From NCBI RefSeq assembly GCF_014904695.1, contig NZ_JACXXN010000007.1:124001-188000 (forward strand): a DNA stretch of 64,000 nucleotides, written 5' to 3'. The DNA comes from Nostoc sp. MG11 (GTDB taxonomy: Bacteria; Cyanobacteriota; Cyanobacteriia; Cyanobacteriales; Nostocaceae). Made by a program: the position numbers and the translations under genes. Each line of letters starts with the position of its first letter. Position 1 is the first letter of the stretch. Shown in pieces: positions 37,701-45,400 of this stretch. The notes below the pieces were generated by a model. That model saw only the letters and a program-made list of their open reading frames with translations, did no database searches and was not told the origin of the DNA.

Positions 37701-38058
37701 CGATCGCTTTGTGGCTATTCCAGTGAGCGATCGCGACTACATGGCTGAAATTGGCTATGCTACTGATGACAATCGCTGGTTATTTATAGCCCGTTCAAGT
37801 ATTGTTCGTATCTTCACTCGTCCCCACGGAGATTCCTGGTTTGTGGCAGATGCAGAGTTAATTATCCACGGAGCAACAGAACCAAATACAACCGTAACCC
37901 TTGGTGGTCATACCATCAAAATTAAACCAGATGGTACTTTCCACTTACGTGTTCCTTTTTCGGATGGCTTAATTGACTATCTCATGACGGTAGCTTCTGA
38001 TGGCGAACCCACTAGAACTATTCATAAGAAGTTTTCCCAAGAAACTTCAAATAGTTAG
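34702..38058 (+). CDS. PstS-like binding domain - membrane - tandem DUF4912 fusion protein
   Basis: This is an 1118-residue protein. After a signal-like segment (LALWLALATTPVAATMFV) comes a phosphate-binding-protein-like domain (about 45-295) with VRIDGSSSLATINQSL, GNIDIAAIGRGL and DWSELG. A Pro/Thr linker leads to a membrane helix (about 363-385, FWLLLPLFVTATGGLLLWWF). The following 400 residues are acidic and disordered, with two Gly/Ala-rich hydrophobic patches (GGAALIGGVSLATGAGAALW; AGDATLAAGAAMGAWASVYG). The C-terminus has two DUF4912 domains (about 800-915 and 931-1045) and a final beta domain. The orientation implies an extracytoplasmic binding module coupled to cytoplasmic DUF4912 modules. 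The gene is monocistronic with a strong terminator. Ligand and role are unknown. Confidence 0.85.
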   Translation: MWQQEKDNSIVSLALWLALATTPVAATMFVSAPMLAQSALDTPSFSLPQTVDNGTTVRIDGSSSLATINQSLKENFEKQFSGTKVEIAANGTDAALKALLDGNIDIAAIGRGLTPKEKAQGLEQVRLRREKVAIVVGAENPFKQSLTSRQFARIFRGRITDWSELGRSAGKIRVIDRPETSDTRENFRDYPAFKNAKFATGSNATQLAEDNTAEIVKQLGKDGISYVLANQVSKLEGVRVLKLHQTLPDDPKYPFSQPLVYIYKKNPSPNVASFLGFTLAPPGQQAIEQARTIEAEAIASSLSQVVTQPTPATTDSPNPQTTPAATVSPNANSEPFVTPAATPAGEQALVPPANNPAVNRETPFWLLLPLFVTATGGLLLWWFLGRRSSSTGEENLPESSPNQPSEENIPTTTLNASVASSVNGATSVDSTHPKLQSDSADSPSPRTSEAPERTSFSIYSQTPSELAQTPQATSNLAQSNNVSNQSQGTTSAASNGAENHIGNGGAALIGGVSLATGAGAALWSAISGKETNETKVVNGYTEVTRPESSEAWDIEAPAAVVNNSYPQLPNVPEEAADDVELPAAEIPNSIVESPDSSKVSEVTSVLPELPDVSELTFELEDYWDTEVTQDPTEEELQAEFDWLESITSQDTDAASILSTTTISGKGSETQVTDEALKDSTSAELVSSDSNTVEISSAEVTTSIPELPDLPEEVLNVVADAAEPTADLPEEVSQPEPISEKDITQTPIANFAGDATLAAGAAMGAWASVYGIEETAELNIQAPSNTTVDNAPVEEAFGLENADEESSIVFTPRTSKWAYVSWYISDTKKQELRQQGGSQLVVRLYDATDIDLSYQSPQLVQQYESEEATSDGLVAIPVSDRDYITEIGYITDNDRWLLIARSGIVRVFSPLHTDTTEENVPLVNTTASSLVNADEESSIILTPRTPKWAYVSWYVSDTKKEELRQQGSSQLIVRLYDVTDIDLSYQSPQLVQQYECEEVTRDRFVAIPVSDRDYMAEIGYATDDNRWLFIARSSIVRIFTRPHGDSWFVADAELIIHGATEPNTTVTLGGHTIKIKPDGTFHLRVPFSDGLIDYLMTVASDGEPTRTIHKKFSQETSNS
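37102..37820 (+). repeat. Tandem duplication of the DUF4912 coding segment
   Basis: Units start at 37102 and 37495, a 393-bp period (131 codons). Both read GCAGATGA...AGCAGTATT... and stay close at the DNA level through SWY-SDTKK, QSPQLVQQYE and PVSDRDY. The high nucleotide identity indicates a recent duplication. Confidence 0.9.
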
Positions 38059-38086
38059 GATAGAAGTTACTAACTAAAACTCAAGA

Positions 38087-38122
38087 AGAGAGAAGAAAAA
38101 TTTGCTTCTCTCTCATTTTTTT
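38087..38122 (+). terminator. Rho-independent terminator
   Basis: AGAGAGAAG (38087-38095) pairs with CTTCTCTCT (38105-38113), then CA and seven T residues (38116-38122). It lies 29 bases after the DUF4912-gene stop. Confidence 0.93.
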
Positions 38123-38332
38123 GACTTTCAGTTATTTCACCTATTCTTCCCTAAGTATTATTTATTGCATAAATAGTATTTACGCTGTTAGTGTCACAAT
38201 TAATGCTGAGACCAATTTGCGCTTTGAAAGATAAGATAGCGATCGCCTGCATCTTCAACTTAAAGATTTAGTATTTTTTATATGTAGATTGTTACTTGAG
38301 ATAACTTTTTGGGAATTCTATAGATCAGACCT

Positions 38333-39580
38333 TTGAATCCCAATAACCCATCTCAGCAAATGCAGACTAGTTTTCATACAGCCCTAGGTGCTATGAGTGC
38401 ATTTACTGCACTACTTCAAGAACCGCAAAACTTAACCAATTACCTCACCCAGATCCAACAAAAACCAGATCAACTGCTCCAAGATCTGGCGGTTAAAGGC
38501 AAAAACATGGAGCAAGACATTACTAGCTTTGTTAAAACCTACTTCTGCGGAGGTGCTCGCCCATCATACCCTCAATATATTGAACGAGCAGATGGCCAGG
38601 CTTTTAATCAACCCTATGAAATCAAAGGGACAAAAATGTATGGCTTTGTCATCGAAGGTTCAATGACAAAGCTCCAAGAGATGTGTGATAAATATCTCAA
38701 CAATCCAAGTAACGGGGAAATCGAATATCGCCCAGCCACAAACTATGTCATCCTTACTTTCAACACTATAGACTCCTTAAGTTCCATCTATCCGCCTGAT
38801 CGTGACAAAGGAAAAGTAGATGAAGCGGAAGCAGTTTTTTGGATGTTGACAGTAGTCGGGAAAAAAATCGGGCCCTTCTTTGTTGCAGAACGTCTTGCTT
38901 GGTTCTTGCCTTACCTTTATGTTAATAATTCACCCGTCTTAGTTTCAGGACGAGAAGTGTATGGTTTCATGAAAGAACTTGGCAAGCTTCACATTCCAAC
39001 AATTGATCAGGAACCAGATTTATTTACCGCAGATACATTGGTATTTAAAGAATTTTCTCCCGAAGCCAAAGCTAAAGATGAGCGACTATTAGAAGTCCGT
39101 CGAATTGGGCAAGGAGATAAACATCAAGCAATTAAGACTTGGGACACTTTTGAACAAGTAATCCGAGAGATCACTGGCTTACTTTTTGACAACAATAGTC
39201 AGATTATTATTCCTGGTTTGGGATTACCTTTTAATCTGCTTGATTACCTCATTGAGAAAGATTTGCCTTTCGTTAGTCTTAAGCAATTGCGCGATGTCGA
39301 AGATAGCAAACGAGCGTGCTACCAAGCGCTACTTGAGTCCACGATGCAGCTACAAACCTTTTATAGTGGAAAGCTCCTAGGCTTCAAGAATTTCGGCGAT
39401 CAATTTGAGTTAACAATAAATAATTACGCTAGCCAACCTCTTGTTCAAGATATGGGCTTGCACAAAGGGTATTCTCCAGGAAGCGAATCAACACGTATTC
39501 CTGTTAAGCTGGCTTTCTTGCTTAATTTCGACTTCATTCTCAATAATGGCATTACTGTTTGGCAAGCACCACAGAAATGA
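38333..39580 (+). CDS. Acetoacetate decarboxylase-like (ADC superfamily) protein
   Basis: This is a 415-residue soluble protein of uncertain function. The central part, LAWFLPYLYVNNSPVLVSGREVYGFMKELGKL, matches the acetoacetate decarboxylase fold, in which this GREVYGFPK-like segment carries the Schiff-base lysine or its neighbourhood. Family members include decarboxylases and other enzymes that act on beta-keto acids. The N-terminal 90 residues are a helical extension of unknown role. I use TTG 38333; ATG 38360 is an alternative, and neither has a clear ribosome site. A large FAD oxidoreductase follows 370 bp later on the same strand, which suggests a shared pathway acting on an unusual substrate. 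Confidence 0.65.
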   Translation: MNPNNPSQQMQTSFHTALGAMSAFTALLQEPQNLTNYLTQIQQKPDQLLQDLAVKGKNMEQDITSFVKTYFCGGARPSYPQYIERADGQAFNQPYEIKGTKMYGFVIEGSMTKLQEMCDKYLNNPSNGEIEYRPATNYVILTFNTIDSLSSIYPPDRDKGKVDEAEAVFWMLTVVGKKIGPFFVAERLAWFLPYLYVNNSPVLVSGREVYGFMKELGKLHIPTIDQEPDLFTADTLVFKEFSPEAKAKDERLLEVRRIGQGDKHQAIKTWDTFEQVIREITGLLFDNNSQIIIPGLGLPFNLLDYLIEKDLPFVSLKQLRDVEDSKRACYQALLESTMQLQTFYSGKLLGFKNFGDQFELTINNYASQPLVQDMGLHKGYSPGSESTRIPVKLAFLLNFDFILNNGITVWQAPQK

Positions 39581-39948
39581 GCATAACTTTTGCTCACCTA
39601 ACTAACGTTAGCTAATGCGTTTTTAAGTTGTAAATACTTTTCGTTAAGACCGTCTTTGCTATTCATCATTTAACCTCTTACAAAAGTCCAAAAATCAGGG
39701 ATGTCATTCTGTAGCCGCAGAAGCGGCTACTCTACGAGTTCTCCAAAAGAGTACCCGCAGGGTGTGGATTGCTTGGGTAGAAAAGAATCTCACTCCACTC
39801 AACATGACAATCTAAGCATTTATGGAAAAGACTCTATGAGTTGCACTCACAACGAAAGATGAAAATCTCTCTTGCTATGCCCATTGCCATAAGCCTGATT
39901 TTCAATAATTATTGCCTGTTCATAGTTATCACATAAGGACAAATAACC
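39581..39948. other. Intergenic region between ADC-like and FAD oxidoreductase genes
   Basis: This holds an inverted repeat at 39711-39730 (GTAGCCGC, AGAA, GCGGCTAC) and a copy of a dispersed sequence at 39675-39711. A near-palindrome CTAACGTTAG lies near 39602. No T-tract follows these hairpins, so a termination role is unclear. No gene is seen. Confidence 0.6.
39675..39711 (+). repeat. Dispersed repeat, copy 1 (CTCTTACAAAAGTCC...TGTCATTCTG)
   Basis: Twenty-nine of 37 positions match the copy at 47931-47967. The ends CTCTT-CAAAAGTCC and TGTCATTCTG are best conserved. It is followed directly by the 20-base hairpin GTAGCCGC/GCGGCTAC. Confidence 0.65.
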
Positions 39949-42270
39949 ATGTCTGAAAAATTTAAACCACAAAAGCTCGCTATTTTGGGCGGAGGAATAG
40001 CATCTTTAACCACAGCATTTGAATTAACAAGCCAGCCAGGGTGGGAAAGTCTTTACGAAATTACTATTTATCAAATGGGTTGGCGTTTGGGAGGAAAGTG
40101 TGCAAGTGGACGTAACATCAAACCCCATGAACCTTATCATGAGCCTGATTACCGCATTGAAGAACATGGGTTGCACATTTTTTTTGGATTCTATGAGAAT
40201 GCCTTTCGTCTGCTCAAGCAATGTTATGACGAATTAGGAGGCAATGGGCCTTTCAGTACTATAGAAGACGCATTCAAGCCCCACAGTCTGATTGTTTTAG
40301 AAGAATACATCAATCAGCATTGGATAAACTTGCCCTTCGACTTTCCGACAAATTCTTTAGTTCCGTGGCAAGGTGGTCGTACTTGTTCGATGTGGAAGCA
40401 CATTTGTACAACTATTAAATTCGTTCTGCAAATGTATACAGAATGTAAGCAGTTCCAGCCTACGAATAGCTATTCTCAGAATTCAGGCTGCTTAGAAGCT
40501 TTCACTCAACAGATGGCATTTGGCAAAGAGGTTCTCGAATTTCTCTGTGATGGGGGCATCTTGCAACTTTCTGACCAGCTTATTCAGTTATTACTTAAAG
40601 AACCTAGTCGTTGGGGAGCATGGCTTGGGAACATCAACCAAGATATCAGAACAGCTTTAGAGGGACTTGACTTTAGTTCCGAAGAAGTGTTTCTGAATCT
40701 TGCTTATAACTTAGCTCAATTACTGCCCATTAATCCTAAGACTCACAGACGTGAACATCGCCAGCTAATTCTGAAGCTTGTAGAGCGATTTACAGAACAC
40801 TTGCACGGTCAACTAGCAGCTAATATTGGGCTAAATGCTCATACCATTTGGCGCTTGACACTAATTGACCTTGCACTAGCAAATATCCGTGGTTTATTTA
40901 TAGATGAGGTAATTTATTATCGCTCCCTAGATAGTTTAGATGAGTATGACTATAAGGAGTGGCTACGAAAACACGGAGCGCGGGAAGCAAGCGTCAATTC
41001 TGCGTTTGTTCGAGTTTTATACGACCTCGTTTATGGGTTTCCAGAGGGCAATGTTGCTAAGCCACAATTAGCAGCAGGAACAGCTATTCGCATCCTCACA
41101 ACGATCATTTTCCAGTACAACGGTGCGATCATGTGGAAAATGCAAGCAGGGATGGGTGATACTGTTATTGCTCCGCTCTATAAAGTGTTAGAGCGTCGAG
41201 GTGTTAAATTTAAATTCTTTCATGTCGCCAAGCAGTTGCACTTAGATGAAGACCAAAATTCCATAGCCAGTATTACAATGGCTCGTCAGATTAATTTAAA
41301 AAATCCAGAGCAGGAATATCAACCGCTCATTAAGGTTAAAGACCTCCTTTGTTGGCCCACTGAGCCTCTCTACGATCAGATTGTGGATGAAGAGGCTAAA
41401 AAGCTCCAGGAAAAAGACATTGACTTAGAGTCATATTGGACACCGTGGCAGCCTGTAGAAGAATTTACCCTCAGTGCTAAAAATGGCGACTTTGATATTG
41501 TACTTCTTGGCATTTCTATAGCCGCTTTACCCTCTTTGTGTGATGAATTAATTCATGCCCAGAAAAATCCGGCTCATCAAAAATGGCGCGATATGGTAAC
41601 TCAAGTCAAAACAGTTACCACTCAAGGCGGACAGCTATGGCTCAAGCCTAGCTTGCCACAATTAGGATGGAAGTTGCCCAGTTCTGTGCTAGGTGCTTAT
41701 GTTGAGCCTCTCGATGTCTATGCAGATATGAGCGAGTTACTTCAACGAGAAAACTGGCCTTCTGAACACTATCCTTATAACGTTGCTTATTTCACTGGAG
41801 TGATTGCAGACCCAGGAATTCCTCCCAACAGTGAATATGGTTTCCCAGCACAAGAACAGAAAAAAATAGAGAAACAAGCGATTAATTTCCTCAAAAATCA
41901 CATTGGACATCTTTGGCCTGATGTTACTCTCCCGGAAAACCCTCAAGGGTTGAACTGGGATTTGCTTGTAGATTTTCAAAATCGTCAAGGGGTCGAACGG
42001 TTTGACGCTCAATACTGGCGAATTAACATCAATCCTACAGAGCGCTATGTGCTTTCTGTGCCTGGAAGTACTAAATATCGTCTCAAAACTGACGAATCTG
42101 GGTTTGAAAACCTTTACTTGGCAGGTGACTGGATTAACAACGGTTACAATTCTGGATGTGTCGAGGCTACGGTAATGTCAGCAATGCAAGCGACGCGAGC
42201 AATTTTACAGCAACAGTTTCAGATCAAGTATACAAAGGAAATTATTCGTGAGTCGGATTCTTGGCTCTAA
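39949..42270 (+). CDS. Large FAD-dependent amine-oxidase-fold oxidoreductase (phytoene desaturase-like)
   Basis: This is a 773-residue flavoprotein. The dinucleotide-binding motif LAILGGGIASLTTAFEL is at residues 10-26, followed by the typical second motif YQMGWRLGGKCASGRN. The C-terminus shows the closing FAD motif NLYLAGDWINNGYNSGCVEATVMSAMQA, close to carotenoid desaturases and hydroxysqualene dehydroxylase-like enzymes. It is about 250 residues longer than those, with an extra helical middle region (about 150-330). The HGLHIFFGFYENAFRLLKQ segment is also carotenoid-desaturase-like. The substrate is unknown; a long lipid or polyketide is plausible but unproven. It is co-directional with the ADC-like gene upstream. 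Confidence 0.85.
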   Translation: MSEKFKPQKLAILGGGIASLTTAFELTSQPGWESLYEITIYQMGWRLGGKCASGRNIKPHEPYHEPDYRIEEHGLHIFFGFYENAFRLLKQCYDELGGNGPFSTIEDAFKPHSLIVLEEYINQHWINLPFDFPTNSLVPWQGGRTCSMWKHICTTIKFVLQMYTECKQFQPTNSYSQNSGCLEAFTQQMAFGKEVLEFLCDGGILQLSDQLIQLLLKEPSRWGAWLGNINQDIRTALEGLDFSSEEVFLNLAYNLAQLLPINPKTHRREHRQLILKLVERFTEHLHGQLAANIGLNAHTIWRLTLIDLALANIRGLFIDEVIYYRSLDSLDEYDYKEWLRKHGAREASVNSAFVRVLYDLVYGFPEGNVAKPQLAAGTAIRILTTIIFQYNGAIMWKMQAGMGDTVIAPLYKVLERRGVKFKFFHVAKQLHLDEDQNSIASITMARQINLKNPEQEYQPLIKVKDLLCWPTEPLYDQIVDEEAKKLQEKDIDLESYWTPWQPVEEFTLSAKNGDFDIVLLGISIAALPSLCDELIHAQKNPAHQKWRDMVTQVKTVTTQGGQLWLKPSLPQLGWKLPSSVLGAYVEPLDVYADMSELLQRENWPSEHYPYNVAYFTGVIADPGIPPNSEYGFPAQEQKKIEKQAINFLKNHIGHLWPDVTLPENPQGLNWDLLVDFQNRQGVERFDAQYWRININPTERYVLSVPGSTKYRLKTDESGFENLYLAGDWINNGYNSGCVEATVMSAMQATRAILQQQFQIKYTKEIIRESDSWL

Positions 42271-42357
42271 GGATACGTTGAATTTCAATTGTGTAATTTT
42301 GACAATCTGAACAGAATTAAGCACTAATTGGGTTGCTAAAACCTATACTAGCTGTAC

Positions 42358-42411
42358 AATCGATACACTTACAAAGTTAGCCTTAAAACTAACCTTGTGA
42401 ATGTATCGATT
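42358..42411. repeat. 54-base imperfect hairpin upstream of the giant kinase gene
   Basis: The left arm 42358-42380 and right arm 42389-42411 are complementary at 20 of 23 positions, with an eight-base loop. The outer ten bases (AATCGATACA/TGTATCGATT) are perfect. It lies 88 bases after the FAD oxidoreductase stop and 67 bases before the kinase ATG. It has no T-tract and could be an RNA element, a MITE relic or an operator. Confidence 0.75.
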
Positions 42412-42477
42412 ATGCTAGGGATTCCCTTATAAGCCTTTCAAAAGACTCAAAAACCGTTTTGAATATTATCAGAAGCC

Positions 42478-45400
42478 ATGATCAACTTATCTAACTACGA
42501 AATTCTAGAACTAATTTATGATGAAATAGAGACCGCTGTTTATCGAGCACGAAGAAATCAAGACGGCAAATTAGTAGTTATTAAATTATTAAAATTAGAA
42601 GATCCTGACTTAAAAGATATTGCCGGATTAAGACATGAGTATGAGCTAATTAAAAATTTAGATATAAAAGGAGTTATTAAAGCTCATAGCTTAGAAAAAT
42701 ATAACAAGAGCTTGGCTTTAATATTAGAAAACTTTGATGGAATATCTCTTTACAACATTATAAAAAACCAAAAAATCGAATTATTCGATTTTCTGAAAAT
42801 AGGAATTTATATCACCCAAGCTTTAGGTGAACTACATCAAAATTATATTATTCACAAAGACATTAAACCGCAAAATCTTCTTGTTAACAAAGAAACACAT
42901 CAAGTTAAAGTTATTGATTTTTCTATTTCATCTCTTCTTTCCAAAGAAAAACCTAAACTTAGTAATCCTGATTTGCTCGAAGGGACTCTAGCGTATATGT
43001 CTCCAGAGCAAACAGGACGGATGAATCGGTCAGTTGATTATCGTACAGACTTCTATTCTTTGGGAGTCACTTTTTATGAAATGCTTACAGGTAGGCTACC
43101 CTTTAATGTTGCTGATCCAATGGAATTAGTACACTGTCATATTGCGAGACAGCCAGTACCACTAAATCAGTTAATACCTGAGATTCCTCAAGTGATTTCT
43201 GCAATTGTCATGAAGTTACTCAGCAAGACTGCTGAAGATAGATATCAAAGTGCTTTTGGTCTTAAAACTGATTTGGAAAATTGTCTCAATCAACTAGAGA
43301 AAACTGCTCAAATATCTAGCTTTCAAATTGGTCAACAGGATCAATCAAGCCAACTGCAAATTCCAGAGAAACTATATGGTAGAGAAGCTGAAATAGATAC
43401 TTTATTGACTGCCTTTGAACAAGTAAATCAAGGGAAAAAAGAGTTATTACTAGTTGCTGGTTATTCTGGAATTGGTAAGTCTGCATTGGTGAGTGAAATC
43501 TATAAGCCTGTTATACAAAAAAGAGGCTATTTTATCACAGGTAAATTTGAGCAGTTTAAGCGGAATGTTCCTTATGTCTCTCTAATTCAAGCCCTGCAAG
43601 AACTGACACGACAATTGCTGACAGAAAGTGAGGCACAGCTAGCTGCTTGGAGAGAAAAGCTACTAGTGGCTTTGGCTCCTAATGCTCAAATTATTATTGA
43701 TGTAATTCCTGAAGTGGAACTGATTATCGGCAAACAGCCAGAAGTACCACAATTAGGAGCAACGGAATCTCAAAATCGTTTTAATTTAGTTTTTCAAAAG
43801 TTCATAAGTGTGTTTGCCCAAAAAGAACATCCATTGGTTCTTTTTTTGGATGATTTACAATGGGCAGATTCAGCTTCACTCAAACTAATTCAGCTATTAA
43901 CTACAGATACCGATAGTCAATATCTATTAATGATTGGAGCTTATCGAGACAATGAGGTCGATACTACTCATCCATTAATGTTGATGTTGCAGGAGATTGA
44001 AAAGACTAGTGTAAGTGTTAAGAAAATTATCTGCCAGCCTTTAAAAATAACAGACGTATATCAACTGATTCTCGACACACTTAAATGTGATATACAAAAA
44101 GCTAAGCCCCTAGCAGAGTTAATTTTTAATAAAACTGGTGGAAACCCCTTCTTTTTAACTCAGTTACTCAAGTTTATTTATCAGAAAAATCTGCTTTCAT
44201 TTGATTTGAGTATAGGTCGCTGGCAATGGGAAATTAAGCAAATTCAAGAGGTAGAAATCACTGATAATGTTGTAGAGTTGATGATCGGTAAAATTCAAAA
44301 ATTACAGAATAATACTCAGGAAACTTTAAAGTTGGCTGCTTGTATTGGCAGCCACTTTAATTTGGATATACTATCTGTTATTAATGAAAAATCTCGAAAG
44401 GATACAGCAGGTGAAATTTGGGAAGCACTTCAAGATGGTCTAATTTTGCCTCTAAATGATGCTTACAAATTGCCGCAACTTTTAGAGCAGGTTGATGATT
44501 TTGTAATTGATTATAAATTTCTGCATGATCGAGTACAACAAGCAGCTTATGCTTTAATTCCCGATAATCAAAAAAAGGAAGTTCATCTAAAAATTGGTCG
44601 ATTACTTTTAAAGAATATAGACCAGACTTCACTAGAGGAAAAAATATTTGATATTGCTAACCAGCTAAATATCGGTGCTGAATTAGTAGTTTTACAAGAA
44701 GAAAGATATAATTTGGCTCAATTGAATCTCATAGCTGGGTGCAAAGCCAAGGATTCGGCTGCTTATGAATCCGCTCTCAAGTTTTTTAAGCTAGGTTTAG
44801 AAATGCTGGCAGATGAGAGCTGGCATGAACATTATCAATTGACTCTTTCTTTGCATACAGAAACAATAGAAACAGCATACTTAAACACGAATTTTGAGCA
44901 AGCCGAAGCACTTTTTGAAAGTGTTATACAGCATAGTAAAACTATTTTAGATAAAGTTAAAGTATATGAGAAAAAAATTCAGTACTATATTTCTCAGACT
45001 AGGATGCAAGAAGCATTAGACATAAATTTAGCAGTTATCAATATGCTTGGAGTGTCTTTATCAACAGCTCCACCAGATGATCTAATTATTGAAGATTTAG
45101 CTCATCTGCCAGAAATGAATGATGCTAATAAACTGGCTGCGATGAGGATGCTTAGGACAGCACTACCTCCTGCTTATTTTGTTGAACCTACACTTGTACC
45201 GTTAATTTCTTTTACATTGGTAAATCTTTGTTTTAAATATGGTAATTCATCTTTAGCATCCCACGCTTATGCTTCTTTTGGATTAGTTTTATGTGGTTAT
45301 CTTCAGGATATTGAGTCAGGATATCAATTTGGTAAGTTGTCTTTAAAAGTATTAGATCAGTTTGATGCTAAAGAGCTAAAATGTAAAGTCTACGGACTGT

